Positions 54,715 through 64,000 are shown, counted from the stretch's first letter. The stretch is 64,000 nt of DNA from JACVRW01 sp034664085 (GCA_034664085.1 JAXDII010000010.1:1-64000); one strand, 5' to 3'. Translations and numbers: made by a program. The notes: generated by a model from the sequence alone, not told the origin.

Positions 54715-57700
54715 CCAGCCGCTCCCGCAATCAGGCGATCCTCGCGGTCGTCGTGGCGCTGCTCGTGCTGGCGCTGCTCGTGATCGTCCCGGGCACGCCG
54801 CTCTCGAAGGACAGCAAGCTCGGCCTCGACCTCGAGGGCGGCATCGAGCTCGTCTACGAGGGCCAGCCGACGCCGCAGGTGCCCGAGGTCACGCCGCAGG
54901 CGGTCGACGACGCGATCGAGACGATGCGCAAGCGCGTGGACTCGCTCGGCGTCTCCGAGCCCGAGATCCAGCGTGCGGGCCGCAACCAGATCGCGGTCGG
55001 CCTGCCCGACGTGCAGAACGCCGAGCGCGCCCGCCAGCAGGTCGGCAACACGGCGCGGCTCCAGTTCTACGACTGGGAGCCGAACGTGCTCACCGACCGC
55101 GAGGTCTACGCGGGCAGCAAGGCGCTCTACCAGGCGGTCGAGGCGGCTTCGAAGCAGAAGGGCAAGGCCGAGGCCGAGGACGTCCCGCCCGGCTCCGACA
55201 TCTCGCGCGCCGAAGCGGACCGCAACAACAACACCGCCAAGGATCGCTACTACCTGTTTGGACCCGACCAGCTTCCGATCGGGCCCGACAAGAAGCCGCT
55301 GCGCACCGGCAACTACGAGCCGTCCGGCACCTGCAAGGAGCTGCTCGCCGACTACGAGGCCAAGCCCGGGCCGCCCAGGAAGTACCCCAAGGACACGGAG
55401 TGCCTGGCCGAGCTCGAGGCGCTGGGGCCCGGCGGCCCGCCCGCCGGCTCGCGCGTGATCAAGGTCCCCGAGGGGGTCGTGGTCCTCGAGCAGGAGCGCG
55501 CGCCCAACCAGCCGCCGCAGATCAAGCGCTTCACGGTGCTGGAGGACGACTCCGAGCTCTCCGGCGAGGACATCAAGAACCCGGAGGCCAACACCGACCC
55601 GAACACCAACGCCCCGCTGGTGACGATGGAGTTCACCGACAAGGGGCGCGAGGCGTTCGCGCGGGTGACCAAGCGGATCGCCGAGCGCGGCTTCGATGCT
55701 TCGACGCTGTCGCCGGGAGCCACCGACAAGGAGCAGTTCTTCCAGCGCTTCGCGATCACGCTGGACAACTCGATCGTGTCGCTGGCGACGATCGACTTCA
55801 TCTCCAATCCCGAGGGGATCGACGGCCGCACCGGCGCGCAGATCGAGAACGTTGGTGACTTCAAGGCGGCCAACGACCTCTCCGAGAGCCTGCGCATCGG
55901 CGCCCTGCCGATCGAGCTGAAGCTGATCTCGGAGACGCAGGTGTCCGCGACGCTGGGCCAGCAGGCGCTGCATCAGGGCCTGCTCGCGGGCGCGGTCGGC
56001 CTGGCGCTCACGATCCTCTTCCTGCTCGTCTTCTACCGCGTCCTCGGCGTGGTGGCCACGGTGGCGCTGCTGATCTACGCCGTGTTTCTGTTCGCGCTGG
56101 TCAAGCTGATCCCGATCACGCTCACGCTGCCGGGCATCGCCGGACTGGTGCTGACGCTGGCGGTGGCGGCAGACGCCAACATCGTCATGTTCGAGCGAAT
56201 AAAGGAGGAGGTGCGCGCCGGCAGATCGATCCCGGCCGCCATCTCGGCCGGCTACTCCAAGGCGCTGCGGACGATCATCGATGCCAACGTCGTGACCGTC
56301 GGCGTGGCCTTCATCCTGTTCACGCTCGCCACCGCAGGCGTGAAGGGCTTCGCGTTCACGCTCGGTATCGGCACGCTCGTCTCGCTGTTCACGGCGGTGC
56401 TCGCCACCTCGGCCATCCTCGGCACGATGGCGCGCACGCGCGTGCTGCGGCGCCCGAGCGCACTGGGCGCCGGGCGCGAGCACGTGAGCTGGCAGCGCTT
56501 CGACTTCATGGGCAAGGCACGCTGGTTCTTCTCCGCCTCCGGCCTGATCCTCGCCGTCGGCGCGATCGCGATCTCCACGGTCGGCATCAACTTCGGCATC
56601 GACTTCGAGTCCGGCACCCGCATCACGACGCCGCTGGAGCGCTCGGCGAGCGTCGACGACGTGCGCGGCGCGCTGGAGCCGCTCGGCTACGGCGACGCGA
56701 AGATCCAGGATCTCGACGACCCCGAGCTGGGCGCCAACGTCGTGCAGATCTCCGTGCCCGAGCTCGAGCCTGACCAGGTGCAGAGGGTCGAGCGGGCGCT
56801 CGACGAGCGCTTCGGAGTGGCGCAGGACGAGTTCTCGTCCAGCTCCATCGGGCCGACGTTCGGCGAGCAGATCGCCCGCACGGCTCTGATCGCGGTGATC
56901 GCGTCCCTGCTGCTGATCTCGCTCTACATCGGCTTCCGCTTCGAGTGGAAGTTCGCGGTTCCGATCCTGATCGCCCTGGCGCACGACCTGCTGATCACCG
57001 CCGGCGTGTATGCCCTCGCCGACCGGGAGGTCACGACCGCCACGGTGGCCGCGTTGCTGACGATCATGGGCTATTCGCTCTACGACACGATCATCGTGTT
57101 CGACCGAATACGCGAGAACGTGCCGCGCATGCCGCGCGCGACCTTCTCGCAGATCGCGAACCGCTCGATGTCGGAGGTGCTGACCAGATCGCTGGCGACC
57201 AGCTTCACGGTGCTGATGCCGGTCGGCGCGCTGCTGCTGTTCGGCGGCGACACGCTCAAGGACTTCGCCTTCGCCCTGCTGGTGGGCGTGGCGTCCGGCG
57301 CCTACTCCTCGATCTTCATCGCCACGCCGGTGCTGGTCGAGTGGAAGGAACGCGAGCGCGTGTACATGCGCCGGCGCCGGCTCGTGATGGAGCAGCACGG
57401 CGGGCTGGTGCCCGCCTTCGCCACCGGCGCGATCGCCGACGAGGCGCCCGCCCGGGCCGCCGGCCCGGCGCAGGCGACCACGCGTGCGGCACGCCGCGCG
57501 AGCGGGCGCGGCCGCGCCCCGGCGCCGCCGCGTCCGGTCCCGCGCCAGCCGGCCACGCCTCCGCCCGCAGCGACGCAGCCGCCTGACGCCGGCACCAGCG
57601 ACGGCGGGGCGCAGCAGCCGCCGCCGCCCGAGGCGACCGCCCCGCAGCCGGAGTCGCGCACGACTTCGACCGCCGGCCCCAGCAGGCCCAAGGACAAGCC

Positions 57701-57740
57701 GAAGCGGCAGCGACCGCGCAAGAAGCACGGGAGGCATTAG
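54711..57740 (+). CDS. secDF: SecD-SecF fusion, protein export subunit
   Basis: 1009-aa single-chain SecDF that drives late steps of Sec export with proton motive force. SecD half: first membrane helix 8-26, DLEGGIELVYE, a large extracytoplasmic region to about 415 with a low-complexity insert (about 145-290), then five helices including TLAVAADANIVMFERIKEE. SecF half: from about 605, with FGIDFESGTRI and YSLYDTIIVFDRIRENVPR. A Pro/Arg/Lys-rich cytoplasmic tail covers about 900-1009. No separate yajC is nearby. Confidence 0.96.
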   Translation: MTSRSRNQAILAVVVALLVLALLVIVPGTPLSKDSKLGLDLEGGIELVYEGQPTPQVPEVTPQAVDDAIETMRKRVDSLGVSEPEIQRAGRNQIAVGLPDVQNAERARQQVGNTARLQFYDWEPNVLTDREVYAGSKALYQAVEAASKQKGKAEAEDVPPGSDISRAEADRNNNTAKDRYYLFGPDQLPIGPDKKPLRTGNYEPSGTCKELLADYEAKPGPPRKYPKDTECLAELEALGPGGPPAGSRVIKVPEGVVVLEQERAPNQPPQIKRFTVLEDDSELSGEDIKNPEANTDPNTNAPLVTMEFTDKGREAFARVTKRIAERGFDASTLSPGATDKEQFFQRFAITLDNSIVSLATIDFISNPEGIDGRTGAQIENVGDFKAANDLSESLRIGALPIELKLISETQVSATLGQQALHQGLLAGAVGLALTILFLLVFYRVLGVVATVALLIYAVFLFALVKLIPITLTLPGIAGLVLTLAVAADANIVMFERIKEEVRAGRSIPAAISAGYSKALRTIIDANVVTVGVAFILFTLATAGVKGFAFTLGIGTLVSLFTAVLATSAILGTMARTRVLRRPSALGAGREHVSWQRFDFMGKARWFFSASGLILAVGAIAISTVGINFGIDFESGTRITTPLERSASVDDVRGALEPLGYGDAKIQDLDDPELGANVVQISVPELEPDQVQRVERALDERFGVAQDEFSSSSIGPTFGEQIARTALIAVIASLLLISLYIGFRFEWKFAVPILIALAHDLLITAGVYALADREVTTATVAALLTIMGYSLYDTIIVFDRIRENVPRMPRATFSQIANRSMSEVLTRSLATSFTVLMPVGALLLFGGDTLKDFAFALLVGVASGAYSSIFIATPVLVEWKERERVYMRRRRLVMEQHGGLVPAFATGAIADEAPARAAGPAQATTRAARRASGRGRAPAPPRPVPRQPATPPPAATQPPDAGTSDGGAQQPPPPEATAPQPESRTTSTAGPSRPKDKPKRQRPRKKHGRH

Positions 57741-57743
57741 CCG

Positions 57744-58043
57744 ATGAGCCTCGTCGTCTGGGTCATGATGGGCATCGCGGTGTGGCACTTCACGGTGTTC
57801 GTCCCCGACCGCTTCTGGGGCGGGATCGTGGGCGCGTTCCTAGCCGCGAGCATCGCCGCCGGGCTCTTCGGCTTCGCCGTCAACGGCGCCACCGTGCCGG
57901 GGCAGAACGACACCGATCTCGTGCAGGCGCTGATCGCCGTCCCGGGCGCGGTCATCGGCCTGGGGCTCTCCTACCTGTACGGATCCCGGGTCGACCGCGA
58001 GCACGGCGTCGACCACGGCTTCACCCGCGCGGGCACCCGCTGA
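57744..58043 (+). CDS. Small membrane protein (transglycosylase-associated-like)
   Basis: 99 aa with three hydrophobic segments (about 3-20, 27-47 and 62-80) and a His/Arg-rich tail. Glycine-rich helices (GGIVGAFLAASIAAGLFGF) resemble the GlsB/YeaQ small membrane family, but this is not certain. The ATG is 3 bp after the secDF stop, so it is probably cotranscribed with export genes. Confidence 0.6.
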   Translation: MSLVVWVMMGIAVWHFTVFVPDRFWGGIVGAFLAASIAAGLFGFAVNGATVPGQNDTDLVQALIAVPGAVIGLGLSYLYGSRVDREHGVDHGFTRAGTR

Positions 58044-58103
58044 GCCGCCGGCGCCGCGGGCGCCGGGCGGGCGGGCACGGTTACGTCCGCTCTGACTCCA
58101 AGA

Positions 58104-60566
58104 ATGGGTCGGATGCAGTCCAAGCCGACTAGGTGGGCGTGCCAGCCCTATGACGTGGCGCTCGCCGAGCGGCTGGCCTCCGGGCTCGGCGTGTCGCGGC
58201 CGGTCGGGGCGATCCTGGCGCGGCGCGGCTTTGCGGACGTCGGCGAGGCGCGCCGCTTCCTGGCTGCCGACGAGCGCCACGACCCGCTCACGCTGCCGGG
58301 TGTCCCGGCGGCCTGCGAGCTGATCGCCGGCCACCTGCGCCGCGGCTCGCGGATCGCGGTGTTCGGCGACTACGACGTGGACGGCGTCTGCTCCACCGCG
58401 ATGCTCGTCCGCACGCTGCGTGCGCTCGGCGGCGACCCCGCCTGGGAGCTGCCGAGCCGCTTCGACGAGGGCTACGGGCTCTCGGCCGCCGCGGTCGAGC
58501 GGCTGGCCGCGCGCGGCGTCGGCCTGCTGGTCACGGTGGACTGCGGGATCACCGCGGTCGAGCAGGTGGCCGCGGCCAGGGCCGCCGGCCTCGACGTCGT
58601 GGTGACCGACCACCACCGCCCCGGTGACGAGCTGCCCGACTGCGTGGTCGTGCACCCGGCGCTGGGCGAGTACGGCTGCCCGGAGCTGTGCGCCTCGGGC
58701 GTCGTCCTGAAGCTCTGCGAAGCCCTCCACGCCAACGCCGGCGGCGACCCTCGGGCCGCGGACGAGGACCTCGACCTCGCGGCACTCGCCACGGTCTGCG
58801 ACCTCGTCCCGCTGCGCGGCGAGAACCGGCGCATCGTCCGCGAGGGCCTGGCCGCGATCGCGCGCACGCAGAAGCCCGGCCTGCGGGCGCTGATGGCCGT
58901 CGCGGCGGTCGAGCCCGCGGAGCTGACCGAGCAGTCGCTCGGCTTCCGGCTGGGCCCGCGCATCAACGCCGCCGGCCGCATGCGCCGGGCCGACGCGGCC
59001 CTGGAGCTGCTGCTGACCGACGACGCCGACCGCGCCCGCGAGGTGGCGCGCGAGCTGGACCTGCTCAACGGCGACCGCCAGCAGGCGGAGACGCGCATCC
59101 TGTTCGCGGCCGAGACGGCCAGCGCGGCGCAGGCCAGCCAGGCCGCGATCGTGGTGGCGGGGGAGGACTGGCACCCGGGCGTGGTCGGCATCGTGGCCTC
59201 GCGGCTGGTGGAGCGCTGGCGCCGGCCCTGCGTCGTGATCGCGCTCGACGAGCACGGCTCCGGGCGCGGCTCAGGCCGCAGCATCTCGCCCTATGACCTG
59301 CACGCCGGACTGGCGGCCTGCGCCGGCCACCTGACGCGCTTCGGCGGCCACCGGATGGCCGCCGGCGTCGAGCTCGACGCGGATGCGGTCGATGGCTTCC
59401 GCAGCGCGCTCGCGGCGCACGCGGGCGCGGCGCTCACGCCCGCGGACATGATTCCCGTGGAGCGCGTCGACGCCGTGGTCCCCGGCGGCCTGCTCGGGCT
59501 CGGCCTCGCCGAGGAGCTGGAGACCCTGAGGCCGTTCGGGATGGGCAACCCGCAGCCCACCCTGCTGGTGCCGGCGGCGCGCTTCCAGAACGTGACCGGG
59601 ATGGGGGAGGAGCGCCAGCACACGCGCTTCACGCTCGTCACGGCGGGCGGCGCGCGCTCGCGCGGCGTCGCGTTCGGCACTCCCCCCAAGGCGCTCACGC
59701 CGGCGGCGGACGACAACCACGACATCGCGCTGCGGCTGGAGCGCAACCGCTGGAAGGGCGTCGTGGAGCCGCGCACGATCCTGCGCGCGCTCTGCCCGAC
59801 GCGCTCCGGCGAGCTGCGCGTCCTCGGCGAGGAAGGGACGTTCTGGGAGCGGCTGCAGCGGGCCCTCGCGGGTGCCGCTGAGCGGGTCGCAGACGCCGAC
59901 GCGCCCGCGCCCCTGGACCGCCGCCTCGAGGGCTTCGCCGGGGTGGCGGGCGACCTCTTCACGAGCGGGGAGCGCGTGCTCGTCGCAGTTGCAGACGTCG
60001 ACCGGCGCCGCGCCGGCCTCGAGCAGATCGTGGCCGGCCTCGCCGAGGACGGCATGGCCGTCGCCTCGTGGAGCGCGATCGCCGCCGACCCGCAGCTGGC
60101 CCGCGCCCACGACCACGTGGTGGCGCTCGATCCGCCGCCCGGCGGGCTGACCGACCCGCTGCTGCACGTCGGTCCCGGCGCGCACCTCGCCTGGGGCCCC
60201 GCCGAGGCCGAGTTCGCGCTTCAGGTGTGGCGCGCGGAGCTGGGCCTGCGCCCGGCGCTGGCGGACGCCTACCGGGCGCTGCGCGAGCTGCCGCCCGACG
60301 CGGGCCCGGACGCCCTGCAGGGCGCGCTGTGCGGCTCCGCCCGCTACCCGCGCACGCCCGAGAGCTGTGCCCGCCTGGCCGGCGTCCTCACAGAGCTGGG
60401 CCTGATCGAGCTGAGCGCCGATGTGCCGTCGTTCAGGCTGCTCGAGGCGGCCCGCACCGACCTGGAGCGCTCGGCCACCTACCGCGCCGCCGCAGAGCGC
60501 CTGGCCGCGATCGAACGCGCCCTCGCGGGCGAGCTGCCGGCCGCCGCCGACGCCAGAGCTGCCTGA
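58104..60566 (+). CDS. recJ: Single-stranded-DNA-specific exonuclease RecJ
   Basis: 820-aa 5'-3' ssDNA exonuclease of RecF-pathway recombination and repair. DHH-family motifs: FGDYDVDGVCSTAML, VTVDCGITA, VVTDHHRPGDELPD, CDLVPL; the DHHA1 domain has GSGRGSGRS and HLTRFGGHRMAAG. An OB fold and a long C-terminal extension (about 590-820) with no obvious motif follow. ATG 58104 or ATG 58113 could start translation. It replaces apt, which often separates secF and rel. Confidence 0.94.
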   Translation: MGRMQSKPTRWACQPYDVALAERLASGLGVSRPVGAILARRGFADVGEARRFLAADERHDPLTLPGVPAACELIAGHLRRGSRIAVFGDYDVDGVCSTAMLVRTLRALGGDPAWELPSRFDEGYGLSAAAVERLAARGVGLLVTVDCGITAVEQVAAARAAGLDVVVTDHHRPGDELPDCVVVHPALGEYGCPELCASGVVLKLCEALHANAGGDPRAADEDLDLAALATVCDLVPLRGENRRIVREGLAAIARTQKPGLRALMAVAAVEPAELTEQSLGFRLGPRINAAGRMRRADAALELLLTDDADRAREVARELDLLNGDRQQAETRILFAAETASAAQASQAAIVVAGEDWHPGVVGIVASRLVERWRRPCVVIALDEHGSGRGSGRSISPYDLHAGLAACAGHLTRFGGHRMAAGVELDADAVDGFRSALAAHAGAALTPADMIPVERVDAVVPGGLLGLGLAEELETLRPFGMGNPQPTLLVPAARFQNVTGMGEERQHTRFTLVTAGGARSRGVAFGTPPKALTPAADDNHDIALRLERNRWKGVVEPRTILRALCPTRSGELRVLGEEGTFWERLQRALAGAAERVADADAPAPLDRRLEGFAGVAGDLFTSGERVLVAVADVDRRRAGLEQIVAGLAEDGMAVASWSAIAADPQLARAHDHVVALDPPPGGLTDPLLHVGPGAHLAWGPAEAEFALQVWRAELGLRPALADAYRALRELPPDAGPDALQGALCGSARYPRTPESCARLAGVLTELGLIELSADVPSFRLLEAARTDLERSATYRAAAERLAAIERALAGELPAAADARAA

Positions 60567-60603
60567 ACGCTCGCGTTCGGCTCGCGCCGCCCGCAACCGG
60601 CTC

Positions 60604-60609
60604 TAAACT
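60604..60609 (+). promoter_or_regulatory. -10-like hexamer TAAACT before rel
   Basis: TAAACT ends 7 nt before ATG 60617, giving a leaderless-type promoter in the 50-bp gap after recJ. Confidence 0.45.
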
Positions 60610-60616
60610 CGAAACC

Positions 60617-63001
60617 ATGCCGAAGCTGCCACGCGGCAACGGGAGGTCGGGCCCCGAAACGGCGGCGAAACCGCCGCAGCGGAGCCCTGCCGCCGTCGGC
60701 GCGAAGTCCGGCAACGGGCACACGGCGGAGCACGAGCGCGAGTTCGAGCACCAGCCGGTCGACCAGCACGGCAACCCGGCGCCCGCCGGGCCGAAGGCGC
60801 GGCTGACCGACGACCAGCGCGTCCTGCTGGGCGACCTGTTCGCGGTGGTCGAGGAGCACGCGGAGGAGGCCGCCGAGGAGGTCGACCGCGAGCTGGTCGA
60901 GAACGCGTTCGTGTTCTCCTGCGAGCGGCACGCCGAACAGCGCCGTGCGAGCGGCGAGGACTTCATCGTGCACCCGGTCGGGGTCGCCAAGATCTGCGCC
61001 GGGATGCGCCTCGACACGGCCACCCTGTGCGCGGCGCTGCTGCACGACACCGTCGAGGACACCACCGCCTCGCTTGCCGAGGTGGAGCAGGAGTTCGGCG
61101 TCCAGGTGGCCGCGCTGGTCGACGGCGTGACCAAGCTGTCCGGCGTCACCTTCCAGAGCCGCGACGACCGCCAGGCCGAGAACTACCGCAAGATGATGGT
61201 CGCGATGGCCCAGGACATCCGGGTCATCCTGATCAAGCTCGCCGACCGGCTGCACAACATGCGCACGATCGGCTCGATGCCGAAGCACAAGCAGCAGGAG
61301 AAGGCGAAGGAGACGCTGGAGATCTTCGCGCCGCTCGCGCACCGGCTCGGCATCCACGCGATCAAGTGGGAGCTCGAGGACCTCGCGTTCGCGACGCTCC
61401 ACCCGCGCAAGTACAACGAGATCAAGCAGCTCGTCTCCCAGCAGCGCGGCGACCGCGAGCGCTACGTGTCGCGCGCCGGCGAGTACCTGCAGACAGAGCT
61501 GCTCGCCGTGGGGATCGAGGCGGAGATCGCCGGCCGCGCCAAGCACTTCTATTCGATCTACTCGAAGATGACGAAGAAGGGGCGCGAGTTCAACGAGATC
61601 TACGACCTCACCGCCATGCGCGTGCTGGTCGGCTCGGTGAAGGACTGCTACGGCGCCATCGGCGTCATCCACTCGCTCTGGAAGCCGCTCCCCGGGCGCT
61701 TCAAGGACTGGGTCGCGATGCCCAAGTTCAACATGTACCAGGCCCTCCACACCACGGTGATCGGGCCCGAGGGGCGGCCGCTCGAGATCCAGATCCGCAC
61801 CCAGGAGATGCACCGCACCGCGGAGTTCGGCGTGGCCGCGCACTGGATCTACAAGGAGGACGGCGGCAAGCCCGTCGAGCACAAGGTCGAGTGGCTGCGC
61901 CACCTGCTCGACTGGCAGCAGGACACCAAGGACCCGCAGGAGTTCGCCGAGACGCTCAAGGCGGACCTGTTCGAGGACGAGGTGTTCGTGTTCACGCCGA
62001 AGGGCGAGGTCAAGTCGCTCGCCGGCGGGGCCACCCCGCTCGACTTCGCCTACTCGATCCACACCGACGTCGGCCACCGCTGCGTCGGGGCCAAGGTCAA
62101 CGGCAAGATCGTGCCGCTCCACTACGAGCTGGAGTCCGGCGACATCTGCGAGGTGCTCACCTCCAAGAAGGAGCGCGGCCCGTCGCGCGACTGGCTCGCG
62201 CTCGCCAAGACCACCCGCGCCCAGTCCAAGATCCGCGCCTGGTTCACGCGCGAGCGCCGCGAGGACTCCGAGCGCACCGGCCGCGAGATCCTGCACGAGA
62301 ACATGAAGCGCGCCGGCCTGCCGCCGCAGAAGCTGGCCGGCTCGCCGCTGCTCGCCGACGTCATCCGCGAGATGGGCTTCAAGAAGGGCGAGGAGTTCTA
62401 CATCGCCCTCGGCCAGGCGAAGATCTCGCCGAAGACCGTCACCAGCAAGCTGATGCACCGCCTCAAGGAGGGGGAGGGCGTGGAGCCCGCCTCCGCCGCG
62501 ACCGAGCTGCTGGAGCGCCGGGAGGCGCCCAAGAAGACCGGCGCGTCCTCCGCCTACGGCATCAAGGTCGAGGGTGTCGACGACGTCATGCTGCGGCTCG
62601 CCAAGTGCTGCCGTCCCGTGCCGGGCGACCCGATCGTCGGCTACATCTCGCTCGGCAAGGGCATCACGATCCACCACCAGAGCTGCACCAACGCGCAGTC
62701 ACTGATGCGCAACCCGGAGCGCTTCACCCAGGTCGCCTGGGAGGGCGACACCTCGGCGCCGTTCCGAGTCGAGCTCCAGGTCGACGGCTGGGACCGCCAC
62801 CGCCTGCTCGAGGACATCACGCGGAGCTTCGCGGAGACCGGCATCAACATCCTCGAGGCCCGCTGCACCGTCGTGCACCCGATGGTCAAGAACCGCTTCG
62901 TCGTCGAGGTGGGGGACACGCAGTCGCTGAAGACCTGCATCACCCGCCTGCGGAACATCGAATCGGTCTTCGACGCCTACCGCGTCACCCCGACGGGCTG
63001 A
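60617..63001 (+). CDS. rel: Bifunctional (p)ppGpp synthetase/hydrolase (RelA/SpoT family)
   Basis: 794-aa Rsh enzyme controlling the stringent response. A disordered N-terminal extension of about 65 aa precedes the hydrolase domain, where H143-D144 sit in LLHDTVEDT. The synthetase domain has EIYDLTAMRVLV and YQALHTTVIGPEG...EIQIRT. TGS (DEVFVFTPKGEV), a zinc-finger-like CCRPVPGD segment and a C-terminal ACT domain follow. Intact HD and synthetase motifs indicate both activities. The frame is open far upstream inside recJ; ATG 60617 is favoured by the promoter. Confidence 0.96.
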   Translation: MPKLPRGNGRSGPETAAKPPQRSPAAVGAKSGNGHTAEHEREFEHQPVDQHGNPAPAGPKARLTDDQRVLLGDLFAVVEEHAEEAAEEVDRELVENAFVFSCERHAEQRRASGEDFIVHPVGVAKICAGMRLDTATLCAALLHDTVEDTTASLAEVEQEFGVQVAALVDGVTKLSGVTFQSRDDRQAENYRKMMVAMAQDIRVILIKLADRLHNMRTIGSMPKHKQQEKAKETLEIFAPLAHRLGIHAIKWELEDLAFATLHPRKYNEIKQLVSQQRGDRERYVSRAGEYLQTELLAVGIEAEIAGRAKHFYSIYSKMTKKGREFNEIYDLTAMRVLVGSVKDCYGAIGVIHSLWKPLPGRFKDWVAMPKFNMYQALHTTVIGPEGRPLEIQIRTQEMHRTAEFGVAAHWIYKEDGGKPVEHKVEWLRHLLDWQQDTKDPQEFAETLKADLFEDEVFVFTPKGEVKSLAGGATPLDFAYSIHTDVGHRCVGAKVNGKIVPLHYELESGDICEVLTSKKERGPSRDWLALAKTTRAQSKIRAWFTRERREDSERTGREILHENMKRAGLPPQKLAGSPLLADVIREMGFKKGEEFYIALGQAKISPKTVTSKLMHRLKEGEGVEPASAATELLERREAPKKTGASSAYGIKVEGVDDVMLRLAKCCRPVPGDPIVGYISLGKGITIHHQSCTNAQSLMRNPERFTQVAWEGDTSAPFRVELQVDGWDRHRLLEDITRSFAETGINILEARCTVVHPMVKNRFVVEVGDTQSLKTCITRLRNIESVFDAYRVTPTG

Positions 63002-63021
63002 GCCTCCGAGCCGCCCGCGTC

Positions 63022-63072
63022 GGGGGTTCCATACGTTGGTCCACTATGCGTGGACTTTCGTGCCGAACCCCC
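63022..63072. terminator. Nested hairpin between convergent rel and lipid kinase genes
   Basis: GGGGGTTC (63022-63029) pairs with GAACCCCC (63065-63072), and inside it GTCCA (63039-63043) pairs with TGGAC (63051-63055) around a 7-nt loop. It lies in the 87-bp gap between two converging genes and could stop transcription from both sides. There is no U-tract, so a Rho-independent mechanism is not certain. Confidence 0.5.
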
Positions 63073-63088
63073 CCCGGCGTGAGGGGCC

Positions 63089-64000
63089 CTAGGAGACGGC
63101 CATCAGCGCGCCGGGCGCCGCGCTGAACTCGATCTCGCCGTACTCGCCGATGTAGTCGCCGTCGACCTGGACGGGGAAGGGGCGGTCGTCGATCGCCTCC
63201 ACGCGCAGCGCGCCGAGCTGGCCCAGGCTCTCCACCTGCCGGTGGCGCAGCACGGTGCGGGCGCGGCCCGAGAGCAGGCGCGGGATCAGCGTCGGCAGCT
63301 CCAGCGGCGTGGCGCTCTTGAGCACGGCCACGCCGAGCGAGCCGCTGTCGAGGCCGGCGCCCTCCGCCACGCGGATCGGGCGCTTGCGGAAGTACGTAAA
63401 CGGATCGGAGTTCTGCACGATCACCGTGATGCCCTCGAGCTCGCGGTCGCCGGCGTGCACGCGCACGTGCGGCGGGCGCACCAGGTAGTGGCGCGTGAAG
63501 ATGTCGACTCCGGCGTAGGCGTAGTACCAGGCGCCGTAGCGCGCCTTGCGCAGCGGGTGGCGGTCCACCCGCTCGACCACCGAGGCGTCGAGGCCGACCC
63601 CGGAGGCGAACACGAAGTGGCGGTCGCCGGCGCGGCCGAGGTCCACGCGGAAGGGCTGGAACTCGTCGGCCATCCGCAGCAGGTGCTCGGTGGCGTCGAC
63701 GACGTCGTTGGGAATCCCGAGCGTCCGCGCCCAGACGTTGGTCGAGCCGCCCGGCAGGGCGGTCAGCGGCGTCTCGGACCCGACCAGCCCGTTGGCCGCC
63801 TCGTTGACGGTCCCGTCGCCTCCGAAGGCCACCACGACGTCGTAGCCCTCGCGTGCGGCCTCGCGGCAGATCTGGGTCGCGTGGTCGCGCTTCTCGGTGT
63901 CGATCGCCTCGACCGAGTACCGCGATTGCAGCGCGTACACGACCAGGTTGCGCAGCCGGTCCGAGACGGTCGTCGCGTACGGATTGACGATGACCAGCAT
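63089..64000 (-). CDS. Diacylglycerol/sphingosine-type lipid kinase, cut by window end
   Basis: At least 303 aa. DAGK catalytic domain with VAFGGDGTVNEAANGL, then TALPGGSTNVWARTLGIP, and a C-terminal beta domain with SGVGLDASVVERV. Expected to phosphorylate a lipid such as diacylglycerol or make a phosphatidyl intermediate. The visible ATG ends exactly at base 64000 and family members usually have a few more N-terminal residues, so the true start may lie outside the window. Confidence 0.88.
   Translation of the reverse strand: MLVIVNPYATTVSDRLRNLVVYALQSRYSVEAIDTEKRDHATQICREAAREGYDVVVAFGGDGTVNEAANGLVGSETPLTALPGGSTNVWARTLGIPNDVVDATEHLLRMADEFQPFRVDLGRAGDRHFVFASGVGLDASVVERVDRHPLRKARYGAWYYAYAGVDIFTRHYLVRPPHVRVHAGDRELEGITVIVQNSDPFTYFRKRPIRVAEGAGLDSGSLGVAVLKSATPLELPTLIPRLLSGRARTVLRHRQVESLGQLGALRVEAIDDRPFPVQVDGDYIGEYGEIEFSAAPGALMAVS

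Noticed and set aside
54402..57788. Open minus-strand frame of over 1100 codons antisense to secDF
   Set aside because: Pure shadow of secDF with Asp/His/Arg-rich low-complexity translation and no recognisable domain.

Overview
The window is a high-GC (roughly 70 percent), densely packed actinobacterial chromosome segment. Gene order and content point to the class Thermoleophilia (Solirubrobacterales-like): recN-pyrG, recO-ppdK-dgt-dnaG-sigma, pdxS-pdxT-yebC and ruvCAB-secDF-recJ-rel blocks, F420-type oxidoreductase, many GTG starts, 4-bp stop/start overlaps (ATGA or GTGA) and very short gaps. This assignment is inference from synteny and style, not a database match.

Layout. 1-9125: end of recN, a repeat-filled gap, then pyrG, an M20 peptidase, a Nudix hydrolase, xerD, mutM and an ABC exporter pair; cytochrome P450 plus glutaredoxin run on the minus strand. 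9138-16374: recO, ppdK, dgt, dnaG, a principal-type sigma factor and tRNA-Asn. 16376-23871: repeat elements; two minus-strand operons carrying paralogous VWA proteins (MoxR-DUF58-VWA, and HtrA-VWA-small protein) that share a nearly identical promoter region; a response regulator and histidine kinase sit between them. 23924-33009: accessory enzymes, a thioredoxin-fold lipoprotein, small hypothetical genes, a CAT-anticodon tRNA, an RpiR regulator and a large secreted protein. 33037-37840: pdxS-pdxT-M29 peptidase, a membrane diguanylate cyclase, yebC and a DoxX-like gene. 37837-52025: about 14 kb of cell-surface glycan genes (GT-C membrane protein, Wzt/Wzm-type ABC exporter, two methyltransferases, five GT2 proteins) lying between yebC and ruvC, which are usually neighbours. 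52090-64000: ruvCAB, a zinc-ribbon/PAS protein, a SecD-SecF fusion, a small membrane protein, recJ, rel and a lipid kinase cut by the window end.

How genes work together. The housekeeping blocks cover nucleotide synthesis, replication priming, transcription initiation, recombination and repair, protein export and the stringent response. The glycan cluster has the parts list of an ABC-transporter-dependent polysaccharide pathway: cytoplasmic GT2 enzymes build the chain, a methyltransferase may cap it, Wzt (with a C-terminal carbohydrate-binding-like domain) and Wzm export it, and the GT-C protein may add sugars outside.

Non-coding structure. Three intergenic clusters carry about ten copies of one repeat whose core is a GC-rich hairpin closed by a GNRA-type loop (GCGA or GTGA). 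Beside two of these clusters are three other inverted repeats with 12-14 bp arms and a constant 13-nt spacer. Many genes have a TAnnnT -10-like hexamer only 6-11 nt before the start codon, suggesting widespread leaderless transcription.
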